A stretch of 64,000 nt of DNA, taken from positions 4,573,715 through 4,637,714 of the forward strand of contig OZ029927.1 of NCBI GenBank assembly GCA_964023275.1, written 5' to 3'. Below, piece by piece: positions 10,236 to 22,479 of this stretch (within the stretch, counting starts at the first letter, position 1; every line of letters starts with the position of its first letter). A program made the position numbers and the translations under genes. Origin of the DNA: Norana najaformis (taxonomy: Eukaryota; Annelida; Clitellata; Crassiclitellata; Hormogastridae). The notes beneath the pieces were generated by a model. The model saw nothing but the letters and a program-made list of their open reading frames with translations. It searched no databases and was not told the origin of the DNA.

Positions 10236-10821
10236 AAGACATGAGAAGCAGTCGCCTCGTGACCTTCCCAAAAGGCCAAGGACAGTGTTAGCGATAGTTC
10301 AGCTCTGCGCAAGAAATATCGACCCCTATAGGTAGCCGACAAAGATGACTGTCGGAATGCTTCCCGGTAGAGTGAATTCCGTCCTCGGACTGTGACCAAC
10401 TTGAAGATGGACAGGAAGGACTTGATTAGCTATGATACGTGGCAGCTGATCCAGAGGAAGCATCTGGCCACAGACGGAGGAAAACAGGCGCCTACAGAAG
10501 GAGTGCCGGTCCTGCCTGAGACGAGTCCGCCAGTTGTGGGCAGATGAAAAGGAGACAGAAGCTGAGGACTCTCTTCAAATGGACGCATTGACAGTTTATT
10601 CCTTGTTCAGAGTTCCTAGACAGCATTGCAGCGAGAATGAGGTACGATAGCAACCAATAAAATTGCAGCACACACTTTACCGTCACTGCATCGTAGAAAT
10701 CCCTCGGTCCACCGGATCTGAACAGCATATGCATTCGACGGCAGCCGGCTAACAGGGCGCAGACCTCCTCACCGTTATTGACGGTCAAAGCAAAGACACT
10801 GCTAAAGCAATGCAATAATAA

Positions 10822-10935
10822 GCAAGACCAAAATTCCAAGACCAAGATCACAGGGTTAAAAACCAAGACGAAGACGAAGAACACGAGGTTAAAGACCAAG
10901 ACCAAGAACAGAGGGTTAAAGACCAAGACCAAATA
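10822..10935. repeat. Degenerate (AAGACC)n repeat
   Basis: Tandem AAGACCAAGACC hexamers interspersed with AGGGTTAAAG. The sister tract is at 34400-34540 and a short relative lies near 11560-11625. The apparent TKTK-rich and VLVL-rich frames are artefacts of the repeat. Confidence 0.8.
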
Positions 10936-11999
10936 TACGACCGAGTATCAAGGACCAAACCCAAGAATATAAACATTTCGGGATTCACGGAAACATGTTA
11001 TACTAACGTTACAGCAATATAAGTAGATAATCAGGCACCACTAATTATACTAATGAATTTTGCACCTAAATTCACTAATTGTATCGTAGTGTTTTCATGT
11101 AAGAAGCACATGGCCATCTGAGAGCCACATGGGCCAGAAAGGTATTTGGAACACGTGGCTGTGGAAGACAATGACGCAATCTTACTAATGTGCATGATTT
11201 TAGTCCGACCACAGTCAAAACGCTAAATTCTGACGTTGCTTGACGAATCGTGTAAGTTGAGCTTTGCAGATTAACTTGAAAAAAACTATTGAAACTGCTG
11301 GAAATTAGGTGAACAAGAAAATTAACCTACCGCCTAAATGATGTAGTTGTGCCTTGGACCTTAGTTTTGGTAGTTTTACAATGTCTACAAGTGGCCATCT
11401 ACTTATTGGCCTTTTCCATAATTTTTAAGTTTGAAACTTACAAATAGCAGGCGGCATAGCAAATTGAAAGCAAAGAACTTCAGGTCGACCTAATGATCGG
11501 AAATTACCAGTAAATACCAGACAACGAATAATCCCGTGAGTTGCAGTCAAGACCACACGCTCAAGACCAAGGTCAAGACCAACACTGTATTCTGTGGTCT
11601 CGAGACCAATACCTCGGTCTTGACACCACATCACTGACGATAAATATGTCTTAAAGGATCGAAAAGAAATGACTGCGTCAAAACCAGATCGATTAATAAA
11701 TTACTGTGCTATTGATAGTCATCATTGCTCATTAAACTTTATCAGTGTTGAATAGAAACAGTTTTTCCAAGATGCTCGTCATAATGGCTGCATTGAGCAC
11801 TGGTGGCGCCACTCTCGCCTTCCGTAGGACCACATTAAGTTTAAGAAACAGTGCGAAAATTTGTTTCATCTGACAAATCTTCGTATTTAACAAATTTATT
11901 GTTTAAAATGCTTCATTACCAAAAACCTTGTGGATAGCTTTGCATAAGTTATTACATAGAGCGAAGTTAAATTTACCCTCTGCTGTGTTTTACGGTACC

Positions 12000-12610
12000 C
12001 AAATGCTTTCCAGTAAATTCTTTAACTCTACTGCACACAAAAGTTCTGGTATAAGGACGAATTTGTTGGTTATTTAGTATGTGAAAAATTTCTTCATCCT
12101 AACTCTACAAATCCTGTCTTAGACTACTTTCACCCCAAAGAATCTTGCAAAGGTTTTTAAACTCACCTATATTTCACAGAACAAAATCTGTCTCCTTGAC
12201 ACCATGTCTCTCTTCTGAATCTCTTCCGAAGGAATGCTTTGATATCCTGGGTCCAACCATTGTATTATTAATCAGATTTCTATTTTTAGGAATAATCCTA
12301 CCCACCTGCTTTTTATAATGTCATGGTCTCATCCTCTGCTAAAGAAACATTTTCTTGACTCTTCTTTCTTGCCTAATTATAGACTCACTTCAACTTTGTA
12401 GTTATGAACGTATGCAAACTCATCTTGTTTCCAGCTCACTAAAATCCTCTTTCAGTTTGCATAGCGTAAGTATCATTCAACAGAATCAGTCCTTCATGCT
12501 GTTCATAACGACTTCATGTGTTATATGGATAATGGCAGATGGCAGGAAACGCGATAAATGTTACAGATATTCCCCATATGTCGCTGAATGTTATGGCTAA
12601 TACGAAGAAT
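12000..12610 (+). mobile_element. LINE reverse transcriptase fingers/palm fragment
   Basis: Frames give SLPKECFDILGPTIV, then HPLLKK, LPNYR and downstream remnants. These match the stretch before and at the start of the LINE reverse transcriptase (LKE..DVLGP.I, V.PLLKKP.LD, L.NYRPISNL). Several frameshifts and stops are present. The sister copy is at 34680-35185. Confidence 0.65.
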
Positions 12611-12948
12611 GTCATGGCTACTCGTCAGATGTCACTACAGACCAAGTACTGGCCTCACAAGATGTCGCTACAAGTTCTTTAGTTAAGATATATTCAAAAA
12701 TGCGGCCCATTTTCTTTTCTTTTAGTTAAGATATTTCCTTTAGTTAGGATGTATTAAATATAATTTGTCACCATCTGCATTCTTTGTTAATAGAGGGCCC
12801 TAATTAAGCGGCGCACTGGACCTTTCTGTGTCTTCCTTTTGTACCACAACAACCTGTTTATTTCATGCTCAACTTCTATCTGTATCAATTTCTTTTTTGG
12901 GTCAGTAAGCATAAGATGATGATGATCATCATCATCGTCGTCATTATC

Positions 12949-14280
12949 TTGAACATTCTAGGATATGTTGGCACCTTGTATAGAACGCGCAAATAGGCAA
13001 TAAACTTAAATGGACTATATATAGACTTCCACAGTTGTAGAATGATAATCTAGAGACAAATCAAGCTATTGAAATGAATGACAATCAATCTGCTTTAATA
13101 GCTTTTGCAAACACCTGGAAGTTCGCGAATCACCCTGCACGACTGTACAAGCAGTGCTCGTCGATGCGAGAAAAAAGATAGAAGAGAGATTGCAAGCAGA
13201 TTCGAAGCCGATCCCTACCGGAGTTATGTAGAGACAATTTGAATGAGAAAGGAAACCGTAAAATCTCGTCGACCAAGAACAGTTCTAGTTTTTCCACACA
13301 ACCAGAGAAAGACAATTCGATGACCTATTTGAATAGTGATAGGTCTGGCGATTGATGACTGATTTTAAGTATGTGGGATAGCCAGAGTTTACGGTTTTAT
13401 AAACTACAAGCTCAATATGCAACAAACCTTGTTAAACAGGAGGCCAATTCCTAGATTTAAGTACAGAGGTAATATGCTCAAATTTGGATGTATCTGTTTG
13501 CGGATAAAAGACAGGAGTAACTATGGCTCTCTTGTGATAGGTCTGGCGATTGATGACTGATTTTAAGTAAGTATTTTCCCGGTGAGTCTTCCCCGCAGAG
13601 CAAAGGACAATTGGTGACCTATGGGGGATACGTCGCTGCAGTAAAATCTGGCGGCTGGTTCTGAGGCTTTAACGGTGCCACTCATGTCCATAGTTCCAGC
13701 CGATTTGCTCTTTGTACTCTTCGCGGCTTTGAGCGATCGCCCAAGTTAGACGGCAATGAGACATCACGCCTCACAGAGTTTGATTGGTTGTATACCATGA
13801 GAGGAAGAGCTTAGTAGTTTCTGCTGCGTGATCTCGTCGTGGCGGAAGCAAGAAGCATGGAGCCGAGTGATGAGGTCAACTTTGACTACCCGAGAGGAGT
13901 GCCGCAAAAACCCGTCTGCTCTATCTATTCTGTCAGGCAAATAACAGGCTGTTCACTGCCCTTGCCTATGGACCGTGTTCCATACATGAGCGTGGTCCGA
14001 AAGGACCGTGTTCCATACAGGACTGTTCTCCGTACAGGGCAGAGGGGAATGGGCCCACCGCTGCCCACTTAATGCGGAAATACTGAAAGAGATGGGTAGA
14101 GTGCCAACGGTGCAGTAGTGACTTGCACCCTGATTACTGGTCGTCATCGGGACAGAGTATGTAATCCGGGGCAGAGGGCTGTCACATACCATTTTAGATG
14201 GGCTACGATAGAACACCTGAGGGAACAGCTGCCGGTATCCCGCCTCGAATTGGAGAGTGACAAGCGGCCGTTTTTTCATT
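12949..14280. repeat. Tandem array, first composite unit
   Basis: Starts CTTGAACATTCTAGGATATG, which recurs at 14281, so the composite unit is about 1.33 kb. It includes a leader of ~630 bp and a truncated copy II of the ~1 kb repeat (13575-14275). A 35-bp motif GATAGGTCTGGCGATTGATG... occurs twice inside the leader (about 13337 and 13536). Confidence 0.75.
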
Positions 14281-14770
14281 TTCTTGAACATTCTAGGATA
14301 TGTTGGCACCTTGTAGAACGAGCTAATAGGCAATAAACTTAAAATTAGTTATCGAATGATAATCTTGAGACAATCAATCTATTGAAACGAATTTTATTCA
14401 ATCCGCTTTAATAGCTTTTGCAAACACCTGGATGTTCTCGAATCACCCTGCACGACTGTACAAGCATTGCTCGTCGATGCGAGAAAAATGTTAGAAGATA
14501 AATTGCAATCAGATTCAAACCCGACTCATACCGGAGTTATGCAGAGACAATTTGAATGAGAAAGGAAACCGAAAAATCTCGTCCACCAAGAGCAGTTCTA
14601 GTTTTTCCACACAACCAGAGAAAGACAATTCGTTGATCTAGTTGAATAGTGATAGGTCTGACAAATGATGACTGATTTTAAGTATGTTGTTTAGCCACAG
14701 TATCATGTTTTATAAGCTATAAGCTCAATATGAACAGAGGTAATATGCTCAAATTTGGACGTATCAGTTT

Positions 14771-14801
<31 letters not shown>

Positions 14802-15815
14802 TTAAGGTGGCGAGTTCGTTGGTCTATTCCCGGTGAGTCTACCCCGCAGAGCAATGCTTAGCTGGACGAGTGGTGACCTAAGGGGCGAAGGTCGCTGCGG
14901 TAAAATCTGGCGGCAGCTTCACGGGCTTTAACGGTACCACTCATATACATAGTGGATACCCTGGAGTACCGGCCGATTCGCTCTTCGTACGCTTCGCGGC
15001 TTGGGGCGGTCGGTCCATCGTTAGATGGCATTTGAGGTGTTCCGCCTTACCAGAGGCTGGCTGGTTGGATATCATGAGCGGAAAGGCTTAGTAGTTAGTA
15101 GCTGCGTGATCTCGTCGTGGCGAAAGCGAAAGGCTTGGAAACGAGTGGTGAGGTCAGCTTCGACTCCCGGACCGGGGTGCCGCAACATCCGTCAGCTCTA
15201 CCTTCTTGTCAGGCAACACGGGCTCTTTCAGTTGGCCCTGCCTGCGACCGGTGCTAGGAGCAGAACAGAGTCCCGTCTGGGACCGCGTTTAGCGAGGGGA
15301 CAATTACCGTACAGGACGGAGGGAGAATGGGCCCACCGCTACCCACTTAATGCGGAAATATTAACAGAGTTGGGTCGAGTGCCAACCGGTCGGTGCAGTA
15401 GTGATTGCACCTTCCTCACTAGTCATCACTGGGACAGAGTATGTAATTCGGGGCGTGAAGCTCTCACGTACCATGGTCGTGGGGGCTGCGCAGTGGTGCC
15501 CGTCTGGGGATCGGTGCCTGGTGGCCCCTAGTCGAACTGGATGGTGTCGGAGCGGCCGCCTGTAAAGCAAGTGATGGGCTCGAAGTGTGCTGCCCTGTTG
15601 CGTGCAGGGTGAAAACCCCAAACCCCCGACCCAGGGGTGACGGGCGAGGGCACTACAGCAGACTCTGAGCAGGTGACGGAAACTGTATCGACACACTTGA
15701 TGGACAAGTGCCTCGTGCACGAGGTCCGCCTCCGGGCCACTCCCGAGAGGGAGGAGGTTTTGCCCAGTGCTAACTGAATAAGTCAAAGTGAAGAAATTCA
15801 AAAAGCGACGAGGAG
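14281..15815. repeat. Tandem array, second composite unit with full repeat copy III
   Basis: The leader (14281-14830) duplicates 12949-13575. Copy III begins at CCCGGTGAGTCTACCCCGCA (about 14828) and ends at GTGAAGAAATTCAAAAAGCG (about 15789). Open frames here differ from those in the other copies and are not conserved. Confidence 0.75.
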
Positions 15816-15849
15816 AATAGGACTCAATTCAAGCTTCCTTGTGAAGCCC

Positions 15850-16790
15850 AGTTAGTTTACTCCTAATGTCGTGCCCGCAGAGTAAAGCTTAGCTGGGTTA
15901 GGAGCCACCGGGGTTTCTACGGTCGTTCCCGTAATTCCTGACGGCAGCTACACGGCCTCTAACGGTGACACTTGTATCCATAGTGGCTATCCTAGTGTGC
16001 CCGCCGGATGTTCTCTGCCGGTGATGTTGGATGACAACGAGGTGTGCCGCCTTCTGAGGTCGATTGGTTGGATACCTTGGGATGAGGAGCCGGATAATCT
16101 GCGTCGTGTGATCTCGTCGCGGCGTGGGTGGAAAGCTCCGATTTTTTCGGTGAGGTCGACTTTGACCCCCGAAGCGGGGTTCAGCAACGCCCGTCTGCTC
16201 TTCCGTCACGTCAGGCAACTAAAGGCTGTTTTCTGGCCTTGCCTGTTCGACCGGTCCGTTCGAGAAGGAGGGGAATGGGCCCACAGCTGCTCACTTAATG
16301 CGGAAATATTAAGGAGTCGGGTCGAGTGCCAACCGATCGATGCAGTAGTAACCTGCACCCTGATCATTGGCCGTCTTAAGGACAGAAGATATAATCCGGG
16401 GCGGAGGGCTGTCACACACCCTTTGTCGATGCGTTACCACGAGTGCACTTGAGGGGGCAAGTGTCGGTAGTCCGGTTCGAAATGGAGAATGATATGCGGC
16501 CGCCTGTAAAACAATTGTCGTGGGCTCGGAGTTTGCCTCCCTGTTGCGTGCAGAGTGAAAACCTGAAACACCGACCCCAGGGGCGGAAGGCGAGGGCATA
16601 ACATCAGCGTCTGAACTGGTGATGGAAGCTGCATAGTCATTTGATGCGCCTGTGTGTACCTTGGACTAGTCCCTCGTGGGCAGTCTTCTAGGACGGGTCC
16701 GCTCCAGGCCACTCCCGAGAGGGAGGAGATTTTGCCCACTGCTAACTGAATAAGTCAAAGTGAAGAAATTCAAAAAGCGCCGGGGAACGG
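15850..16790. repeat. ~1 kb repeat unit, copy IV
   Basis: Begins at the degenerate TCGTGCCCGCAGAGTAAAGC and ends with the same GTGAAGAAATTCAAAAAGCG terminus (16760). It is more diverged than III and V. The start-to-start period is about 1.03 kb from III and about 0.97 kb to V. Confidence 0.75.
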
Positions 16791-16824
16791 CCTGGAGTGA
16801 CTAGTAGTCTCTTAACGTAGCCCG

Positions 16825-17785
16825 TTAGACTGTTCCCGGTTAGTCTACCCCGCAGAGCAATGCTTAGCTGGACGACTGGTGATCTATGGCGGCTGAGGTC
16901 GCTGCAGTAAAATCTGGCAGTAGCTTCACGGGCTTTAATGGTGCCATTCACCTCAGTAGTGGTTACCCTAGCTTTCCAGATGATTTGCTTTCAGCAGGCT
17001 TCACGGCTGTGAGCGTTCGGCCAAGTTAGATGGCAATGAGACACCCGCCTCAACAGAGGTTGATTGGTTGGATACCATGAGAGGAGGAGCTTAGTAGTTC
17101 CTGCTGCGTGATCTCGTCGCGCCGGAAGGGAAAAGCTTGGAGCCGAGTGATGAGGTCAACTACGACTCCCTGAGCGGGGTGCCGCAACACCCGTCTGCTC
17201 TGTTAATGTCACTGGCATTACCTGTCGGCCGTGTTCTGTGCAGAAACGTGATCCGAAAAGACCATGTTCTGTACAGGACAGAGGGAGAATGGGCCCACCG
17301 CTGCCCACTTAATGCGGAAATATGGAAGGAGATGGGTAGAGCGCCAACCGATCGATGCAGTAGTGACTTGCACCCTGATCACCTGTCGTCATCGGGACAG
17401 GGTATGTAATCCGCGCTGGAGGGCTTTCACATACCATTGTCGATGGGCTACGATGTAGCACATGAAGGGACATGAGCCGGTAGACCAGGGTCGAATTGGA
17501 GAGTGACAAGCGGCCCCCTGTATGGGCTAGGAGTGGGTCGCCCTGTTGCGTGCAGGGTGAAATCCTGAAACCCTGACTCCAGGGGCGGAGGAAAGGGGCA
17601 CTACAGCATTCTTTGAACTTGTGACGGAAGCTTCATTGATGCACTTGATGGACGAGTGCATTATGCACGAGTCCACCTCCGGGTCATTCCCGAGAGGAAG
17701 GAGTCTTACATATGTCGCGGATTGGATATGTCAAAGTGAAGAAATTCTTCAAAAAGCGCAAGGATAACGGCCTGGAGTGACTAGT
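16825..17785. repeat. ~1 kb repeat unit, copy V
   Basis: Begins TCCCGGTTAGTCTACCCCGC and ends GTGAAGAAATTCTTCAAAAA; the TTC is a small insertion not seen in other copies. It runs directly into segmental-duplication copy 2, exactly as copy I does at 6.6 kb, so this unit and its downstream flank duplicated together. Confidence 0.8.
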
Positions 17786-17939
17786 TCTCTCTAAAGGTAG
17801 TAGTATATTAGCAGAAACAGATCGAAAGACGAGATGAGAAGCAGATTTACAATCTCAAACATGAACTCGTGATTTCTACAGTGCCCTAAATGGGATCTCA
17901 TTTTGAACTCCATATCTTTGTTTGAAGACTGTTGTAGCA

Positions 17940-18330
17940 CATCGAGTTTTTATTGTTTTTGGCTAAATATAGATTTATTACTCATTAACTTAGTTTTATT
18001 CTGTTCATTTGTGAGAGTACTTAGTTGCTTTAATAATTCAACTGTTTTTTCTTTTCTTATTGTAGAGGAGCCGACTCAACACAGCTAGAGTCATGTGACA
18101 ACAAGTATGTCTAAAAGATCGAAAAGAAATGTTTACTCCAAAGCTCAATCGACAAACGATTACTCCGTTATTAAAATTCATCGACGCTTAAATATTTTAT
18201 CAAAAATTGAACACAAAAACAAACATTCAAAGATTGAATTAAACAGCCATTATTTGAGGATTAAACATAAAAACAATTGCTTAGAAGTGAATATAAAAAG
18301 AATTATTCAAAGTTGTTATGGCTGAGTAAC
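17940..18330 (+). repeat. Module with splice-acceptor-like pyrimidine tract (copy 2)
   Basis: TTTTTTCTTTTCTTATTGTAG followed by AGGAGCCGACTCAACAC matches the module at 6760-7200. The 76-codon frame 18095-18325 (start MTTSMSKRSKRN, end CYG) is very Lys-, Asn- and Ile-rich, which fits random AT-rich sequence as well as a real exon. The frame is broken in the sister copy, which argues against function. Confidence 0.45.
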
Positions 18331-18464
18331 AACTGAAAGGTTACTAGGAAAGCATATTTCTTTGGTACCTTCCATGTACACGTGGCTGGCCTTGTGCATA
18401 AAATATACCAACCATCATCACCTTAGCTCAGCTAGATTTGAATACATACGTATATATTGTAAAA

Positions 18465-18605
18465 CGTGCGGCCTGGTAGTCTAATCACTTAATTACATGT
18501 AGCTGGGTCTGTTGTAATCGAATGGTTCCTGGTTCGTGCCTCGTAAACTGATTTCATATATCGCCTCTGTATGGGGAAGTTTTTGCGCTCACATGCCTCC
18601 GTAAC
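18465..18605 (+). mobile_element. tRNA-derived SINE-like element (family 1)
   Basis: Sister of 7305-7440, with GGTAGTCTAATCACTTA, a small ATTACATGT insertion, and GGTTCCTGGTTCGTGCCTCG. It belongs to the segmental duplication. Confidence 0.5.
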
Positions 18606-19499
18606 GACGTGCCTCTGTAATTTGCTAGCGGCGCGAGTTGGTAAGTAAGTGGCAAGTCCTACGATGCTACGATGCCCTGACCTTGTGTCGAAGACCCTGG
18701 GATTCGTTCATTGCCGACTCACAGGCCAGAGAGGACTAAATGAGCGCCTCCTCTGCGTTCCACTTTGGGCATGGGAGCTTTACTTTATGCACCCAAGCAC
18801 GCATGCATTCATATGTTGAAGCATACATGCCTGTATGTATGTATGTATGCATGAATACATAGTGCTATAGGACACTTGGCTTCCTAAATATATTGCAGAG
18901 AGACAGAGACTGAGATACAGAGAGGGAGACAGAGACAGAAAGAGCGAAAGGATAGAGAGTGAAAAGAGATAGAGAACCAAAGGATCGCAACCAAAGGAAG
19001 GAAACTTGTTGTCTAAAGTACATAAAAGAAACTCATATGTGTACATAAATAAAGCACACACTGTTTTATGTCAGCTCATTTACGGCCATTAGGATCAAAG
19101 GTACGTTAATTGATGTCTAAACACTGTCCATAGTTGTACAGTTTTCTCGTGCATCCGACTCTCTTAATGACCGAGAGAATGCAATTTCATCTCTGAAATA
19201 ATCTACAATGTGTTTGCGTTGCCATTACACTATTTTCTGACTTTTTTGGGCTACATCAGTCTGACCGAAAAATAGGTGAAGACAAGATAAACAAGCCTTG
19301 TGAAATGATAATGATGATGAGGTAGCACAGTGATGATATGATGGCAGCAGAGAAATACTACGCCCAATAAAGCACTTCATTTTTACTGCTTTGGTCTTCT
19401 GTCTATTTGCGCGAGTATTTACATCATCCGGAGTGCCTATCCGAGCAGATAAAAAACAGAACGGTCTTCACCATCTTATCTTCTCGCTGCATATGTACC

Positions 19500-19740
19500 C
19501 ATGCAATTTTAAGCGGAAATTTATATAGCGTCGCTTAACGATAAACTCCTCATATTCGCTCCCGACCTAACAATGCGAAACCTCGGTCCAATAATGGTTT
19601 TCAAGCGCATAACCGAAAGAAGCAAAGCAGGACCAATGACCTTATTTCGAAAGTTGCTAGGCAACCTATTCCAGACAGGTGGGCCGACCGCAGAGAAGCT
19701 CTATGATGGTTCACTGGTTTAATATTAACACTCCCAAAGA
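19500..19740 (-). mobile_element. LINE 3'-terminal fragment (segmental copy 2)
   Basis: The minus strand carries VGPPVWNRLP-like coding and the degenerate 3' tail GACGCTATATAAAT. It is collinear with 8360-8610. Confidence 0.6.
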
Positions 19741-19874
19741 GCACTGTTGAGCATTTATTAACACATTGAATTCTAAGTTGATCTCGAGTCACTGGGATAG
19801 TCAGTGTATATGTGTTCAAGAAATAAAAGCATGGTAACCACTAGAACTTTATATCAGGCATGCATGATTATATG

Positions 19875-19960
19875 TTCTAGTGGTTGCCCTGCTTAACACT
19901 CAACGCAAAGGTCGAGGCTTCAAATTCCCGCTAGGGCGCAAAGATATTCTAAGAATTTAG
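19875..19960 (+). mobile_element. tRNA-derived SINE head (family 2)
   Basis: TTCTAGTGGTTGCCCTGCTT and CTTCAAATTCCCGCTAGGGC match the element at 9980-10065. Confidence 0.5.
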
Positions 19961-20431
19961 TATTCTGTGTGTTAATGCCGCAGTCTGGTTTATTGACGGT
20001 ATATGTATTCAGCTTCATATGGGAGGAAATGCGCTTCTTTAACGATACAAAAAGCATTGAGTGTTAGATCCTAATGTTTGTGCGTAATATTGGCGTCGAT
20101 ATAGAGGAAAACGGGGTGGCCGCTTCGGAAGGCAAACAAATTTAAAGATATGGTTTTATCATCTGCAGCGAACATTTCCGTGGTGACCCCATAAAAGATA
20201 ATGAGAGCTTATTTGTCAAAAATCCAAAGATTATGCATATGCAGAACTGTAGAGTGACCGCCTTCCTCTACATATTGTGCACAGTAAGTCTTTCGAGTTT
20301 CAAATCTGGATTTGGACTGGTCCAGTATTTCTCTCTTTACCTCTGAAAGCCCCCAAACGCAAAGTTATATATTTAAACTTATCGGCACCGCTGTCAAAGG
20401 AGCCGTCTCTCACCTCTCTACCCGATCACAC

Positions 20432-20435
<4 letters not shown>

Positions 20436-20477
<42 letters not shown>
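20436..20477. repeat. (TC)n microsatellite
   Basis: An uninterrupted TC dinucleotide run of about 42 bp. The flanking LSLSLS reading frames are artefacts. Confidence 0.95.
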
Positions 20478-20482
<5 letters not shown>

Positions 20483-20779
20483 CTCTCCTTCTGTCTATCT
20501 GTCTTGCTGGAAAAACGTTGCACGTGTCAGATCAAAACTTCATCCTTCTCTGGAGAAATAATAAATAGAAAAAAATCTTTGAACGCCCAGTTTACACATG
20601 TTATAGTTTTCAGGTCCAACGCGTCCGGTTCCAGTATAAGGCATGAGAAGCAGTCGCCTCGCTGACCATTCCGAAAGGTCAAGGTCAGTCTTAGAGATAG
20701 TTCAGCTCTGTACAAGAAATCGACCTCTGCAGGAAGGCTTTCTGGTCGAGTGACTTCCATCCTAAGACTTGGACCTCCT

Positions 20780-22300
20780 TTGATGAGTGGTCAGAAGTAC
20801 CGGTAAATAGGGGCAATAGTATCGGTCAGCATGCTTTTGCGCAGGAGCTGAGTTGTATGTCAGCAAGCGGTGATCGATAGAGGTTCGAGTGCGAACTGTG
20901 ACTGGCTGCAGTCATCAGGTGCGAGAATCAAATTGAGACAGCTACGGTGGATATGTATGGGCATCGTGACTTGCTGCGTCATACCGAATTTGGCGATGAA
21001 TACTGTCTCAGCTGCTCGGCCCAAGGGCAGCCTGGATCCTCCACATGGATGTTAAGGTCTCGTCTTAAGACCAGCTGTTCTATGTGACCAGGACTGTGAA
21101 GTCTTAGATGAATGTCACATATAGCGGCTTAATGGCCGGTAAATAGCGGAAATAGCAGTGGCAGGCATGCTGTTGCGAAAGAACTGTGTAAGATCTCAAA
21201 GGTGGTATAGGTTGCATCAAGTTCCTCACGTTTCGTACGCAGATTTTCCGAGTGGACGAGAACGATTCAACTGGTCTGCTCAAGTACATTTCTTCAATAG
21301 GATTAAGGGTATACAAGACTTTGGCTACAACTTGTCAGAATCTGTTGACAATGCCAGTCTCAGGAGCGTTTTGTGTGCGTTTTTAACAATATGGGACTTG
21401 TCAAATCCTATTTCTGGTCAACAATATCACAGAAAGGCTTTAAAATTGTTCTCTTCTTTCCAATAAAAATAAAGTAACCGCTTCCATCAATTTCGGTGAA
21501 GTTCTCAGACTTTGAAGCCATCAAGGTTTTGTTGCGAATTTTGGTGGCATAATATCGTGTCATCGATTAATGTTCAACATATGACGTTGCTCTAATTTGC
21601 AGGTTTTGTTAAACTTCACAATGTTTATTAAAGGGTAGGCTCTGCTCTCTGACTTGTCTTCGAAAGTTATGTGTCTCGGTCTCATCCATTCACCGAATCC
21701 CATCGTTTTGGTCAAGGTCATCGTCCCAAGGTCATCTGATTGTCCCACCGGCCTGAACATCCACAGTGCAGCCAGCATGGAGATGCTACTGTGGTCGGTC
21801 CATCTTTCTCTTCTAAGCTGCCTTGCAAACTGCGGCTTAAACTTCTTGGTCCGTTTGCCTCTGTTTCTTAAACACCTGAAAATATTTACATTTATTTCGA
21901 CTGTGATTTTGTGTTGTTAGGTCTGAAGTGCCACTGATGAGTTTCTCTTCGACAGGCGCTAAATAACTATGCAATTACAACAGCAAAATACATACATTGT
22001 ACACGCACACACATACACATACACAGTTTTGGGATAAATACTCAGGGTGACTATTTAAATAGAATAGTAGATAGTACCTGTAGGAAACTATTCAAATACT
22101 TTCATACTTGCGTACATCCTTAAATTGACTTGGTTACACATATATCCCCGAGGTTCGTTTTGCCAACTTTTGTTAGAATATATGATAAAATGACTGGCAA
22201 CAGACTACAAACTGCAATTCATCACTATAATTACGATAATATATATATAGCCGCAATATGTATGTTATGTACTGCGTTATTCAATTACTAATGAAGTTGA
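20780..22300. other. No gene recognised; probable 5' flank of the Kazal gene
   Basis: Short unconserved frames only. A motif CCGGTAAATAG.GG.AATAG....CAGCATGCT occurs twice (about 20799 and 21139) and suggests a local duplication. A CA-rich stretch lies near 21996-22025 and a short TA run near 22240. Confidence 0.4.
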
Positions 22301-22323
22301 TGTCTGATGAGCCTGGCCGGATA

Positions 22324-22331
22324 TTTATAAA
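22324..22331 (+). promoter_or_regulatory. Candidate TATA box of the Kazal gene
   Basis: TTTATAAA lies 103 bp before the first ATG of the signal-peptide exon. A start site about 25-30 bp downstream (around 22350-22360) would leave an 80-bp leader. Inferred from position and motif only. Confidence 0.4.
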
Positions 22332-22433
22332 CGGCAGCAGTCAACAGTGTTTTGGCAGATAGAGCTGAATCTCGATCCAACTGCGGAAAAGAAGGATCCA
22401 CGCATACGGGAGACTGGCTTTGGTCTACATGCG

Positions 22434-22479
22434 ATGATGGAAATCGCTTTTCTCTTACTAATGGTCGTCGCAGCTGAAC
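22434..22479 (+). CDS. Kazal gene exon 1: signal peptide
   Basis: MMEIAFLLLMVVAAE followed by one nucleotide, then a strong donor GTAAGT. The hydrophobic core FLLLMVVAA is a textbook signal-peptide h-region. The frame remains open upstream to an ATG at 22347, but starting at 22434 puts the hydrophobic core directly at the N-terminus. The split codon C|GT completes exactly with the first two bases of the next exon to give Arg. Confidence 0.75.

Larger units (their letters stand above)
5838..10400. repeat. Segmental duplication, copy 1
   Basis: Collinear with about 16.9-20.77 kb, at an offset near 11.15-11.17 kb. Anchors: AAGGTAGTAGTATATTAGCA (6634 against 17796), AAAACGTGCGGCC (7301 against 18461), CCCATGCAATTTTAA (8357 against 19498) and GACATGAGAAGCAGTCGCCT (10237 against 20640). 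Divergence is modest, with indels. The main difference is ~1.27 kb of LINE sequence present only here (about 8645-9920). Confidence 0.8.
10580..12930. repeat. Paralogous repeat block P1 (partner at 33.7-35.5 kb)
   Basis: Shared anchors: TTCAGAGTT.CTAGACAG near 10607 and 33717; CAGCGAGAATGAGGTACGAT; GCAGCCGGCTAACAGG near 10740 and 33858; CTGCTAAAGC.ATGCAATAAT near 10799 and 34378. Also LINE text (12.0-12.6 against 34.68-35.18 kb) and AGAGGGCCCTAATTAAGCGG near 12793 and 35410. The block contains an AAGACC simple repeat and part of a LINE. Confidence 0.75.
16900..20770. repeat. Segmental duplication, copy 2
   Basis: Partner of 5838-10400. It lacks the LINE insertions found at 8645-9920 in copy 1. 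It has its own additions, including ~370 bp with a (TC)n run between 20110 and 20630 where copy 1 has a direct junction near 10205-10230. Confidence 0.8.

Noticed and set aside
14118..17458. Open frames inside the ~1 kb repeat units as transposon proteins
   Set aside because: The frames differ between copies and are broken by indels in each; nothing is conserved at the protein level.
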